DNA from: GCA-002840015 sp033765245
GTDB taxonomy: Bacteria; Pseudomonadota; Gammaproteobacteria; Xanthomonadales; Xanthomonadaceae
Length of the DNA: 54,661 bases
Assembly: GCA_033765245.1 (NCBI GenBank)
Contig: JANRIF010000249.1
Location: 1-54,661, forward strand
Reading direction: 5' to 3'
The translations under genes and the position numbers were made by a program. This document shows positions 34,453-43,267 of the stretch, in pieces. Position 1 is the first letter of the stretch. Each line of letters begins with the position of its first letter. Under the pieces are notes generated by a model. That model was given only the letters and a program-made list of their open reading frames with translations. It was not told where the DNA came from and searched no databases.

Positions 34453-35205
34453 ATGCCCGATCCTTCGGCAGTTCCAGCACGCAAGCCGAGCCATCTCGCC
34501 ATCATCATGGATGGCAACGGACGCTGGGCGCAGCAGCGGCATCGACCGCGCAGCATCGGCCACCGTGCCGGCGCTCGCGCGGTCAACGTCTGCGTCGACT
34601 TCTGCCTGCGCGAGGGCATTCCGGCGCTCACTCTGTTCGCCTTTTCCAGCGAGAACTGGCAGCGCCCGGCGGATGAAGTGGGCGCGCTGATGCAGTTGTT
34701 CCTGCGCGCGCTCGAACGCGAGGTGGACGAACTGCACCGCCGCGGCGTGCGCCTGCGCTTCATTGGCGAGCGCGACGGATTTCCCGAAGCGGTGCGCATC
34801 CGCATGGCGCAAGCCGAGCAATTGACCCACGACAACTCACACCTGAATCTGACCATCGCTGCCGGCTACGGCGGCCGCTGGGACATCACCCAGGCCGCCC
34901 GCGCGCTGGCGCGACAAGTGGCGGCGGGCACCCTGGCGGCCGACGCGATCGGCGAAGCGGACGTGTCGGCGGCGCTGTCGCTGGCCGATCTGCCGGAACC
35001 CGACTTGTTCATCCGTACCGGCGGCGACCAGCGCATCAGCAATTTCCTGCTGTGGCAGTTGGCCTATACCGAACTGTGGTTCACCCCGGTATTGTGGCCG
35101 GACCTCGACGACGCGCTGCTGCACCGGGCGCTGCAGGACTTCGCAACCCGCGAACGCCGCTTCGGACTCACCAGCGACCAATTGTCGCGTGGAGCAAGCA
35201 CCTGA
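34453..35205 (+). CDS. uppS: Undecaprenyl diphosphate synthase (cis-prenyltransferase)
   Basis: A 250-residue enzyme that condenses isopentenyl diphosphate onto farnesyl diphosphate to make the C55 lipid carrier for peptidoglycan and O-antigen. The catalytic aspartate is D20 in IIMDGNGRWA. Other conserved segments are FAFSSENWQRP, AAGYGGRWDI and DLFIRTGGDQRISNFLLWQ. Its TGA overlaps the cdsA ATG by one base (TGATG). The farnesyl donor enzyme, IspA, is at 49184. Confidence 0.97.
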   Translation: MPDPSAVPARKPSHLAIIMDGNGRWAQQRHRPRSIGHRAGARAVNVCVDFCLREGIPALTLFAFSSENWQRPADEVGALMQLFLRALEREVDELHRRGVRLRFIGERDGFPEAVRIRMAQAEQLTHDNSHLNLTIAAGYGGRWDITQAARALARQVAAGTLAADAIGEADVSAALSLADLPEPDLFIRTGGDQRISNFLLWQLAYTELWFTPVLWPDLDDALLHRALQDFATRERRFGLTSDQLSRGAST

Positions 35206-36026
35206 TGCGACAAAGAATCCTCACTGCACTGCTGTTGTTGCCGCTGGCTGTCACGGCAGTGCTGTACCTGCCGACCCCGTGGCTGGGCGGACTCACCACC
35301 CTGCTGCTGCTGCTGGCGCTGTGGGAATGGTCGCGTCTGGTCGGGGTGAGCGGCCTGCCGGCGCGTCTGGCGTTCCTCGCCGCGAATGTGGCGCTGATGA
35401 GCTGGTTGGCATGGTCGGCCGCGGCCTGGCATGGCTTGGCGCTCAGCGTGGTGGTGATCGGCGCGTTGTGGTGGCTGCTGGCGGCAGCATGGCTACGGCG
35501 GATCGCCTTCCTGTCGCTCGATACCCCGCGCGCGCGGGTGCTCAAGCTGTTGGCCGGCGCGCTGGCAGTGGTACCCGCATGGGCGGCGCTGCTGCTGCTG
35601 CACGGCGACGGTGCGCAGGGACCGCGCTGGGCGCTGACCGCGCTGGTGTCGGTATGGGCGGCGGACAGCTTCGCGTACTTTATCGGCAGCCGCTGGGGAC
35701 GTACCAAGCTGGCGCCAAGCATCAGCCCCGGCAAAACCTGGGCCGGATTCTGGGGCGGCCTGGGCGGCTGCATTCTGCTGACCCTGCTCGCCGCGCCGCT
35801 GCTGGGCGTGGGCTGGCTGCAACTGCCGGCACTGGCGCTGCTGGCGGCGATCACCGGCGTGTTCTCGGTATTGGGCGACCTGTTCGAGAGCCTGATCAAG
35901 CGCCACGCCGGCAGCAAGGATTCGGGCGACCTGATCCCCGGACACGGCGGCGTGCTCGACCGCGTGGACAGCCTGCTGGCAGCGTTGCCGGCGTTCCTGG
36001 TCGCCAAGCTCTGGCTCGGCCTGTGA
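35205..36026 (+). CDS. cdsA: Phosphatidate cytidylyltransferase (CDP-diglyceride synthase)
   Basis: A 273-residue membrane enzyme with about eight hydrophobic helices. It makes CDP-diacylglycerol for phospholipid synthesis. The signature near the C-terminus is LIKRHAGSKDSGDLIPGHGG followed by VLDRVDSL; KTWAGFWGG precedes it. The ATG at 35205 overlaps the uppS stop. It lies between uppS and dxr in the conserved gammaproteobacterial order. Confidence 0.96.
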   Translation: MRQRILTALLLLPLAVTAVLYLPTPWLGGLTTLLLLLALWEWSRLVGVSGLPARLAFLAANVALMSWLAWSAAAWHGLALSVVVIGALWWLLAAAWLRRIAFLSLDTPRARVLKLLAGALAVVPAWAALLLLHGDGAQGPRWALTALVSVWAADSFAYFIGSRWGRTKLAPSISPGKTWAGFWGGLGGCILLTLLAAPLLGVGWLQLPALALLAAITGVFSVLGDLFESLIKRHAGSKDSGDLIPGHGGVLDRVDSLLAALPAFLVAKLWLGL

Positions 36027-36031
36027 ATGCG

Positions 36032-37216
36032 ATGCGGCGCATCGCGGTGCTGGGCGCGACCGGTTCGATCGGCGGTTCGGCGCTGGACGTGATCGCGCGC
36101 CATCCGGAGCGCTTCCAGGTCGGCGTGCTCAGCGCCAACCAGCGCGTCGATGAGCTGATCGCGCTGTGCCGGCGCTTTCGCCCGGCGCGCGCAATCGTTG
36201 CCGACCCGGCCGCGCACGACACCCTTGCCCGCGGCCTGCGCGAAGCCGGGCTGGCGTGCGAGGCGCTGGCGGGCCCGGCGGCGCTGGCCGCCGCCGCCGG
36301 CGACGGCGATTGCGATACCGTGATCGCCGGCATCGTCGGTGCCGCCGGCATGGCGTCCACCCTTGCCGCCGCCCGCGCCGGCAAGCGCCTGCTGCTGGCC
36401 AACAAGGAATCGGTGGTGCTGGCGGGCGCGCTGTTGCTGCGCGAAGCGAACGCCAGCGGCGCGCAAGTCATTCCGATCGACAGCGAGCACAATGCCATCT
36501 TCCAGTGCCTGCCGATGCCCTCGGCGGTGCCCGGCGAACGCTTCGGCGGAGTCCGGCGATTGCTGCTGACCGCTTCCGGCGGCCCGTTCCGCGGCCGCAG
36601 CCGCGCCGACCTGGCCGCGATCACCCCGGACCAGGCCTGTGCCCACCCCAACTGGGTGATGGGGCGCAAGATATCGGTCGACTCTGCCACGCTGATGAAC
36701 AAGGGCCTGGAGGTGATCGAGGCGCATTGGCTGTTCGGGCTGCCGTCCGAGCGCATCGAGGTGGTGGTGCACCCGCAAAGCATCGTGCATTCGCTGGTCG
36801 ATTACGTGGACGGCTCGGTGTTGGCGCAGTTGGGCCAGCCGGACATGCGCACTGCGCTGGCGTGCGCTCTGGCCTGGCCCGAGCGGATCGAGTCCGGGGT
36901 GAATGCGCTGGATCTGGCCGGCATCGGCCGGCTCGACTTCGAGCCGCCGGACCGCGAGACCTTTCCGTGCCTCGACCTCGCCTACCAGGCGCTGGCATTG
37001 GGCGGCAGCGCTGGCGCCATCGTCAACGCGGCCAACGAAATCGCGGTTTCAGCCTTTCTTCAGGGCCGATTGCGTTTCCTAGACATTCCGGCGCTGATCG
37101 CCCGCACTCTGGACCGCATCGCCGTGACTCCTGCCGACACCCTCGACTCCCTGCTCGTGGCCGATGCCCAGGCCCGCGCGGCGGCAACGCTGTGGCTCGA
37201 CACCCAAGGCACCTGA
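36032..37216 (+). CDS. dxr: 1-deoxy-D-xylulose 5-phosphate reductoisomerase
   Basis: A 394-residue MEP-pathway enzyme converting DXP to MEP with NADPH. The NADPH loop GATGSIG is at residues 8-14. Metal and substrate residues lie in PIDSEHNAIFQC, and HPNWVMGRKISVDSATLMNK is diagnostic. The C-terminal helical domain has AANEIAVSAFLQGRLRFLDI. The start could also be the GTG at 36023, overlapping cdsA; I prefer the ATG at 36032 at the canonical N-terminus. It supplies isoprenoid units used by uppS and ispA. Confidence 0.96.
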   Translation: MRRIAVLGATGSIGGSALDVIARHPERFQVGVLSANQRVDELIALCRRFRPARAIVADPAAHDTLARGLREAGLACEALAGPAALAAAAGDGDCDTVIAGIVGAAGMASTLAAARAGKRLLLANKESVVLAGALLLREANASGAQVIPIDSEHNAIFQCLPMPSAVPGERFGGVRRLLLTASGGPFRGRSRADLAAITPDQACAHPNWVMGRKISVDSATLMNKGLEVIEAHWLFGLPSERIEVVVHPQSIVHSLVDYVDGSVLAQLGQPDMRTALACALAWPERIESGVNALDLAGIGRLDFEPPDRETFPCLDLAYQALALGGSAGAIVNAANEIAVSAFLQGRLRFLDIPALIARTLDRIAVTPADTLDSLLVADAQARAAATLWLDTQGT

Positions 37217-37219
37217 CCC

Positions 37220-38569
37220 ATGCAAACCTTCTTCGGCTCGGTGTGGTGGCTGATCGTCAGTCTCGGCATCCTGGTGACATTCCACGAATTCGGCCACTTC
37301 TGGGTGGCGCGGCGCTGCGGCATCCGCGTACTGCGCTTTTCGGTTGGCTTCGGCGCCCCGCTGTGGCGACGCATGGGCCGCGACGGCACCGAATACCAGA
37401 TCGCCGCGATTCCGCTCGGCGGCTACGTGAAGATGCTGGACGAGCGCGAACAGGACGTGGCACCGGAAGACCGGCCGTTCGCATTCAACAACAAGCCGGT
37501 GTGGCAGCGCATCGCGGTGGTTGCGGCCGGTCCTGGCTTCAACCTGATCCTGTGCCTGGCGCTGCTGTGGCTGATGTACCTGATCGGCAAGCCCGACTAC
37601 CTGCCGCTGGTAGGCCGCGCCGAGGCGATCGCGGCCAGCGCCGGCGTCGCCAAGGGCGACCGCCTGCTGGCGATCGACGGCGAGCCCACACCCACCTGGA
37701 CCGACGTCACCATGCGGCTGGCCGAAGCCGCGCTGGAAGGCGCGCCGGTGACGCTGCGGGTACAACGCGCCTCCGGCCAGGAGCAGCAGCTCACGTTGGC
37801 ACTGGACCAAGTGTCGACACAGCAACGCCAGACCCAGCCGTTGCAGGCGATCGGGCTGACCCCGATGCACGCGCTGCTGCCCGCGGTGGTTGGCGACGTG
37901 CAGGCCGGCAGCGGCGCCGAAGGCGTGCTCAAGGCAGGCGATCGCATCGAGCGCATCGGCGCACGCGCGATCGACGCCTGGGACCAGGTGAGCGAGGCAG
38001 TGCAGACACAGGCGTCGGCCGATGCGCCGCTACTGCTGCAGGTGCGGCGCGACGGCGGCCTGCTCGACCTCAGCGTTCGCCCCCGCCTCGACAGCAGCGG
38101 CGAAACCCCGCGCTGGATGCTCGGCATCGGCCCGGCCCGCGCGCAAGCGCATTACGACACCCTGCTGCGCTACGGCGTAGTGGCAGCAGCAGCGGCAAGC
38201 GCGCGCGAGACCTGGATGCTGGCGCGCAACACGCTGTCGATGCTGGGCAAGATGGTGGCCGGCAAGGCATCGTTGCAGAACCTGTCCGGGCCGCTGACCA
38301 TCGCCAAGGTCGCCAATGCCTCGGCGCAACTGGGCCTGGCGTGGTTCCTGTACTTCCTGGCGCTGATGTCGCTGAGCCTTTGCATCATCAATCTGCTGCC
38401 GATCCCGATACTGGATGGCGGCCACCTGCTGTATTACCTTATCGAATCGATCAAGGGGAGTCCTGTCAGCGAGCGTGCGATGATAGCGGGCCAGTACATC
38501 GGCCTGACGCTGCTGGTCGGCCTGATGGGGCTGGCGCTCTACAACGACGTGCTGTTCCACCTCAGATAA
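37220..38569 (+). CDS. rseP: Site-2 intramembrane metalloprotease RseP
   Basis: A 449-residue inner-membrane zinc protease. HEFGH is at residues 22-26 in the first helix, and the third zinc ligand is in ILDGGHLLYY (about D399). Two periplasmic PDZ domains (about residues 115-195 and 205-285) lie between. It cuts RseA within the membrane after site-1 cleavage and so frees RpoE; the rseA and rpoE genes are at 12638-13887. It lies 3 bases after dxr and immediately upstream of bamA. Confidence 0.96.
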   Translation: MQTFFGSVWWLIVSLGILVTFHEFGHFWVARRCGIRVLRFSVGFGAPLWRRMGRDGTEYQIAAIPLGGYVKMLDEREQDVAPEDRPFAFNNKPVWQRIAVVAAGPGFNLILCLALLWLMYLIGKPDYLPLVGRAEAIAASAGVAKGDRLLAIDGEPTPTWTDVTMRLAEAALEGAPVTLRVQRASGQEQQLTLALDQVSTQQRQTQPLQAIGLTPMHALLPAVVGDVQAGSGAEGVLKAGDRIERIGARAIDAWDQVSEAVQTQASADAPLLLQVRRDGGLLDLSVRPRLDSSGETPRWMLGIGPARAQAHYDTLLRYGVVAAAAASARETWMLARNTLSMLGKMVAGKASLQNLSGPLTIAKVANASAQLGLAWFLYFLALMSLSLCIINLLPIPILDGGHLLYYLIESIKGSPVSERAMIAGQYIGLTLLVGLMGLALYNDVLFHLR

Positions 38570-38646
38570 TCCCACCGCTAGCGACCTGCTCCCTGGTCTC
38601 GACCAGCGGCCCGCGACGGCCGCGCCCACCCAACCGGATCCGACGG

Positions 38647-40971
38647 ATGACGCGCACCACAGCTCCCCGACTCCTTGCCATCGCCCTTGCCGCGGCCCTG
38701 GCGCTGCCTCAGCCGTCCGCCGCGCAGGCCCTGCAGCCGTTCGTGGTTTCGGACATCCGCATCGAGGGCCTGCAGCGCATCGCCGCCGGCACGGTGTTCA
38801 CCTACCTGCCGATCGAGCGCGGCCAGCGCATGGACTCGCAGGCCGCCGGCGACGCCATCCGCGCCCTGTTCGCCACCGGTTTCTTCAGCGACGTCAAGCT
38901 CGAACGCCAGAACGACATCCTGGTGGTCACCGTCCAGGAACGCCCAGCGATCAACAAGATCACCCTGGTCGGCAACAAGGACATCAAGACCGACGACCTG
39001 ATGAAGGGACTCAAGGACATCGGTCTGGCCGAGGGCGAAACCTTCGACCGGCTCGACCTCGATCGCGTCACCCAGGAACTGATCCGCCAGTACAACAACC
39101 GCGGCAAGTACAACGCGACCATCAAGCCCAGCATCGCCAACCTCGACCGCAACCGCGTCGACATCACCATCGAGGTGAAGGAAGGCAAGGCGGCCAAGGT
39201 GCGCCACATCAACATCGTCGGCAACACCAAGTTCGACGAAGAAGACCTGCGCGACGGCTGGGAGTCCGACACCAGCAACTGGCTGTCGTGGTACCGCCGC
39301 GACGACCAGTATTCGCGCGAGAAGCTCTCGGGCGACCTCGAAAAGCTCTCCGAGTTCTATCTCGACCGCGGCTACGCGCAGTTCGCCATCGAGTCCTCGC
39401 AGGTGTCGCTGAGCCCCGACAAGAAGGACGTCTACATCACCGCCAGCATCAGCGAGGGCGAGGTGTACAAGGTCAAGAGCGTCGAGGTCACCGGCGATAC
39501 CATCCTGCCCAAGGAACAGATCGACGGCATGGTGTTCCTGCGCAAGGGCGCCACTTTCTCGCGCCGCATCATGGAGTTCTCCTCGGATGCGATCACCGCG
39601 GCGCTGAGCAACATCGGCTATGCCTTCGCCAAGGTCACCCCGATTCCGGACATCGACAACGAGAAGAAGGAAATCGGCATCAAGCTGTTCGTCGAACCCG
39701 GCCAGCGCGTGCACGTGCGCCGGATCGTGTTCAAGGGCAACGTCAAGACCGCCGACGAGGTGATGCGCCGCGAGATGCGCCAGTTCGAGGGCGCCTGGTA
39801 TTCACAGGCCGCGATCGACCGTTCCAAGGTGCGTCTGCAGCGCACCGGCTACTTCGAGGAGGTCGACATCGAGACGCCGCCGGTGCCCGGCGTGGCGGAT
39901 CAGGTCGACGTGGTGGTCAGCTTCAAGGAACGCAGCGCCGGCCAGTTCATCTTCGGTCTGGGCTTCTCGCAGCTCGCCGGTATCACCACCTCGATCGCGG
40001 TCACCCAGGACAACTTCCTCGGCACCGGCAATCGCATTTCGGTGGCGGTGTCCAACAACACCTTCTCCAAGAGCATCAATTTCGGCTTCTCGGACCCCTA
40101 CTTCACCGACGACGGCATCTCGATCGGCTACAACCTGCAATATTCGGAGTTCAACTCGGGCGACGCCAACACCGCGCAGTTCTCCTCCAACACCATCGCG
40201 GCGCGCTCGATCTTCGGCATCCCGCTGAGCGAGACCGACTCGATCTCGGCGGCGCTGGGCATCGACAGTCGCGAGATCTTCGCGATCCGCGGCTTCACCC
40301 CTGACGAACTGGTCGACTACATCGAGCGCGTCGGCAACCGCACCTTCCACTCGGTGCGTGCCGAACTCGCCTGGGCGCGCGATTCGCGCAATCACTTCTT
40401 CGTGCCCACGCGCGGCACCTTCCAGCGCCTCGGCGTCGAAGTGGTACTGCCCGGCTCGACCCAGGAGTTCTACAAGCTCACCTATGACGGCAGCCGGCTG
40501 TGGCCGCTGTCGCGCCATCTGGTGGTGCAGACCTCGGCCAGTCTCGGCTACGGCGAGGGCTACGGCAACGCCAAGAGCAACGGCCTGCCGTTCTTCGAGA
40601 ACTTCTTCACCGGCGGCACCAACTCGATCCGCGGCTTCCGCGACAATACCCTGGGCCCGACCGCCACGGTCAGCGGCAGCACCTTCCAGCAGCCGATTGG
40701 CGGCTCGGTCAAAACGGTCGGCAACATCGAGATGATCTTCCCGACCCTGTTCAAGTCCGAATCCACCCGTATCAGCGCATTCGTCGACTTCGGCAACGTG
40801 TTCCGCAAGACCGGCGACGTATCGCTCAACGAGTTCCGCGCCAGCACCGGCCTGTCCATGCAATGGCAGGCGCCGGTGGGACCGATCGTGATCTCCTACG
40901 CCAAGCCGATACGCACCAAGGACGGCGACCGCACCGAGCAACTGCAGTTCACCTTCGGCGGCCGGTTCTGA
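38647..40971 (+). CDS. bamA: Outer-membrane protein assembly factor BamA
   Basis: A 774-residue Omp85 protein. It has a signal peptide (cleavage near AQA, residue about 26), five POTRA domains (first starting FVVSDIRIEGLQRI) and a 16-strand barrel from about residue 420. The barrel has the conserved loop GGTNSIRGFRDNTLGP and the C-terminal strand ending in FGGRF. It inserts beta-barrel proteins into the outer membrane. The ATG at 38647 starts the signal peptide; the same frame happens to stay open far upstream across rseP, but that part is not BamA-like. The skp gene usual between bamA and lpxD is absent. Confidence 0.97.
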   Translation: MTRTTAPRLLAIALAAALALPQPSAAQALQPFVVSDIRIEGLQRIAAGTVFTYLPIERGQRMDSQAAGDAIRALFATGFFSDVKLERQNDILVVTVQERPAINKITLVGNKDIKTDDLMKGLKDIGLAEGETFDRLDLDRVTQELIRQYNNRGKYNATIKPSIANLDRNRVDITIEVKEGKAAKVRHINIVGNTKFDEEDLRDGWESDTSNWLSWYRRDDQYSREKLSGDLEKLSEFYLDRGYAQFAIESSQVSLSPDKKDVYITASISEGEVYKVKSVEVTGDTILPKEQIDGMVFLRKGATFSRRIMEFSSDAITAALSNIGYAFAKVTPIPDIDNEKKEIGIKLFVEPGQRVHVRRIVFKGNVKTADEVMRREMRQFEGAWYSQAAIDRSKVRLQRTGYFEEVDIETPPVPGVADQVDVVVSFKERSAGQFIFGLGFSQLAGITTSIAVTQDNFLGTGNRISVAVSNNTFSKSINFGFSDPYFTDDGISIGYNLQYSEFNSGDANTAQFSSNTIAARSIFGIPLSETDSISAALGIDSREIFAIRGFTPDELVDYIERVGNRTFHSVRAELAWARDSRNHFFVPTRGTFQRLGVEVVLPGSTQEFYKLTYDGSRLWPLSRHLVVQTSASLGYGEGYGNAKSNGLPFFENFFTGGTNSIRGFRDNTLGPTATVSGSTFQQPIGGSVKTVGNIEMIFPTLFKSESTRISAFVDFGNVFRKTGDVSLNEFRASTGLSMQWQAPVGPIVISYAKPIRTKDGDRTEQLQFTFGGRF

Positions 40972-40990
40972 GGCTTGTCCGGCGCTCACC

Positions 40991-42019
40991 ATGAGCCAAC
41001 GCCAATGGACCCTCGGCAACATCGCCCAATCCGTCGGCCTTGAACTGCGCGGCGATCCGTCGCGCGCGGTGCGCGGCGTGGCTACGCTGGCCGCCGCCGA
41101 GCCCGACCAGATCGCGTTCCTGGCCAATCCGCACTATCGCCGGGCGCTGCCCGGCTGTCGCGCGGCGGCGGTGATCCTGGCCCCGGAACATGCGCCCGGC
41201 TGCACCGTCGACGCGCTGCTCAGCGACAACCCCTATGCCGCCTTCGCGCGCGTCGCCGCGTTGTTCGAGGCACGCACTCCGGCGCCTTGCGGCATGCATC
41301 CCAGCGCCGTGGTCGACTCCAGCGCCACCGTGTCCGCACGCGCCAGCATCGGGCCGCTGTGCTGCATCGGCGCACGCACCCGCATCGCCGACGGCGTGGT
41401 ACTCGGCGCGGGCTGCATCGTCGGCGACGACTGCCATATCGGCATCGGCTGCGTGCTGGCGCCGCGCGTGACGCTGGTGACGCGCGTGCGGTTGGGACAG
41501 CGCGTGCACATCCATTCCGGCGCGGTGCTGGGTGCCGACGGCTTCGGCATCGCGATGGACGACGGACGCTGGCGCAAGGTGCCGCAACTGGGCGGCGTAT
41601 GCATCGGCGACGATTGCGAGATCGGCGCCAACACCACCATCGACCGCGGCGCCATCGAGGACACCGAGCTGGCCGAGGACGTACGGCTGGACAACCAGAT
41701 TCAGATCGGCCACAACGTCCGGGTCGGCGCGCACACCGCGATGGCCGGCTGCGTGGCGGTGGCCGGCTCCACCCGGATCGGCCGCTATTGCCTGATCGGC
41801 GGTGCCGCCGGCCTCGTCGGCCACATCGAAATCGTCGACCGGGTTACCATTAGCGCGATGAGCCTGGTGACGCACTCGATTCTCGAACCGGGCGAATATT
41901 CGTCGGGCACACCGTTGCAAGCCAGCCGCCTGTGGCGACGCAACGCCGCCCGCTTCAAGCACCTCGATGCCTTGGTACGCCGTTGGGCGCAGTCGGGCGA
42001 CGACCCGGACACGGAATGA
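40991..42019 (+). CDS. lpxD: UDP-3-O-(3-hydroxyacyl)glucosamine N-acyltransferase
   Basis: A 342-residue lipid A enzyme adding the second, N-linked hydroxyacyl chain. An N-terminal uridine-binding domain (LGNIAQSVGLELRGD ... DQIAFLANPHYRRAL) is followed by a left-handed beta-helix of hexapeptide repeats. The catalytic histidine segment reads DNQIQIGHNVRVGAH. It lies 19 bases after bamA; its stop overlaps fabZ (ATGA). Confidence 0.96.
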   Translation: MSQRQWTLGNIAQSVGLELRGDPSRAVRGVATLAAAEPDQIAFLANPHYRRALPGCRAAAVILAPEHAPGCTVDALLSDNPYAAFARVAALFEARTPAPCGMHPSAVVDSSATVSARASIGPLCCIGARTRIADGVVLGAGCIVGDDCHIGIGCVLAPRVTLVTRVRLGQRVHIHSGAVLGADGFGIAMDDGRWRKVPQLGGVCIGDDCEIGANTTIDRGAIEDTELAEDVRLDNQIQIGHNVRVGAHTAMAGCVAVAGSTRIGRYCLIGGAAGLVGHIEIVDRVTISAMSLVTHSILEPGEYSSGTPLQASRLWRRNAARFKHLDALVRRWAQSGDDPDTE

Positions 42020-42495
42020 CCGACATGACCCACCCCACCTTCAAAATGCCGCTGGACATCGCGTTCATCCGCGAACTGCTGCCGCACCGCTTTCCGTTCC
42101 TGCTGGTGGACCGCGTGCTCGCGTACGAACGCAACAAAAGCCTGCGCGCGATCAAGAACGTCACCATCAACGAGCCCTTCTTCCAGGGCCACTTCCCCGA
42201 ACATCCGGTGATGCCCGGGGTGCTGGTGGTGGAAGCGATGGCGCAGGCTGCCGGTCTGCTCACCCAGATTTCCGCGCTGCCGCGCGATCCCAACGCGCCC
42301 CCGCGCCTGTACTACCTGGTCAAGGTGGACAAGGCACGCTTCGCGCGCGTGGTGTCGCCGGGCGACCAACTGGTGCTGGACGTCGATCTCAAACGCGCCT
42401 TCCGCGGCATGGGCCATTACGATTGCCGTGCCAGCGTCGATGGCCGCGAGGTCGCCAGTGCCGAGATCCTTTGCGCCGAGCGTGCCGCTCCATGA
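42016..42495 (+). CDS. fabZ: 3-hydroxyacyl-[ACP] dehydratase FabZ
   Basis: A 159-residue hot-dog-fold dehydratase of fatty acid synthesis. Substrate entry and active-site segments are LLPHRFPFLLVDRV and GHFPEHPVMPGVLVVEAMAQ, the latter with catalytic His and Glu. The first ATG (42016) overlaps the lpxD stop; a second ATG at 42025 has a better-placed GGA and may be the real start. It competes with lipid A synthesis for 3-hydroxyacyl-ACP, which explains its fixed place between lpxD and lpxA. Confidence 0.96.
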   Translation: MTDMTHPTFKMPLDIAFIRELLPHRFPFLLVDRVLAYERNKSLRAIKNVTINEPFFQGHFPEHPVMPGVLVVEAMAQAAGLLTQISALPRDPNAPPRLYYLVKVDKARFARVVSPGDQLVLDVDLKRAFRGMGHYDCRASVDGREVASAEILCAERAAP

Positions 42496-43262
42496 TCCAC
42501 CCCAGCGCGTATGTCGACCCCGCCGCGCGCATCGCGCCCGGCGTCAGCATCGGCGCGTTCTGCGTGATCGGCGCCGCGGTAGAGATCGGCGAAGGCACCT
42601 CGATCGGTCCACACGTGGTGATCGACGGCCCCACACGGATCGGCCGCGACAATCGCATCCACGCCTTCGCCGCGCTGGGCGGCGACCCGCAGGACAAGAA
42701 GTACCACGGCGAATCCTCGCGCCTGGAAATCGGCGACCGCAACACCATCCGCGAGTTCGTCACCTTCAACCGCGGCACCGCCGACGATCACAACGTCACC
42801 CGTATCGGCAGCGACAACTGGATCATGGCGTACGTGCACATCGCACATGACTGCGTGGTCGGCGATCACACCGTGTTTGCCAACGCCGCCTCACTGGCCG
42901 GTCATTGCGTGGTCGACGACTGGACCATCCTCGGCGGCTTCACCCTGGTGCACCAGTTCTGCCAGATCGGCGCGCACGCATTCACCGCCATGGGCAGCGT
43001 GGTCAATCGCGACGTACCGCCGTTCGTGATGGTGGCCGGCGCCTACGCGCAGCCGCACGGCATCAACTCCGAGGGCCTGCGCCGGCGCGGCTACGACAAC
43101 GCGCGGATCATGGCGATCAAGCGCGCCTACCGCACCCTCTACAAATCCGGTCTGCCACTGGCACAGGCGCGCCAACAACTCGCCGAACAGGCAGCCGAAG
43201 CGCCCGACGTGCGGGTGATGCTCGACTTCATCGACCGCAGCCAGCGCTCGCTGGTGCGTTGA
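42492..43262 (+). CDS. lpxA: UDP-N-acetylglucosamine O-acyltransferase
   Basis: A 256-residue first enzyme of lipid A synthesis. The beta-helix hexapeptide repeats are obvious (IHPSAYVDPAARIAPGVSIG ... IGPHVVIDGPTRIG). The catalytic-histidine segment is YVHIAHDCVVGDH and the family motif QPHGINSEGLRRRGY is near residue 200. Its start overlaps the fabZ stop (ATGA). Confidence 0.97.
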   Translation: MIHPSAYVDPAARIAPGVSIGAFCVIGAAVEIGEGTSIGPHVVIDGPTRIGRDNRIHAFAALGGDPQDKKYHGESSRLEIGDRNTIREFVTFNRGTADDHNVTRIGSDNWIMAYVHIAHDCVVGDHTVFANAASLAGHCVVDDWTILGGFTLVHQFCQIGAHAFTAMGSVVNRDVPPFVMVAGAYAQPHGINSEGLRRRGYDNARIMAIKRAYRTLYKSGLPLAQARQQLAEQAAEAPDVRVMLDFIDRSQRSLVR

Positions 43263-43267
43263 TCGCC

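Noticed and set aside
36166..38646. A very long open frame in front of bamA, in phase with it, running through dxr and rseP
   Set aside because: It has no protein-family features, its composition is that of an off-frame shadow in GC-rich DNA, and dxr and rseP occupy this DNA in other frames with full family matches. BamA starts at its signal peptide at 38647.
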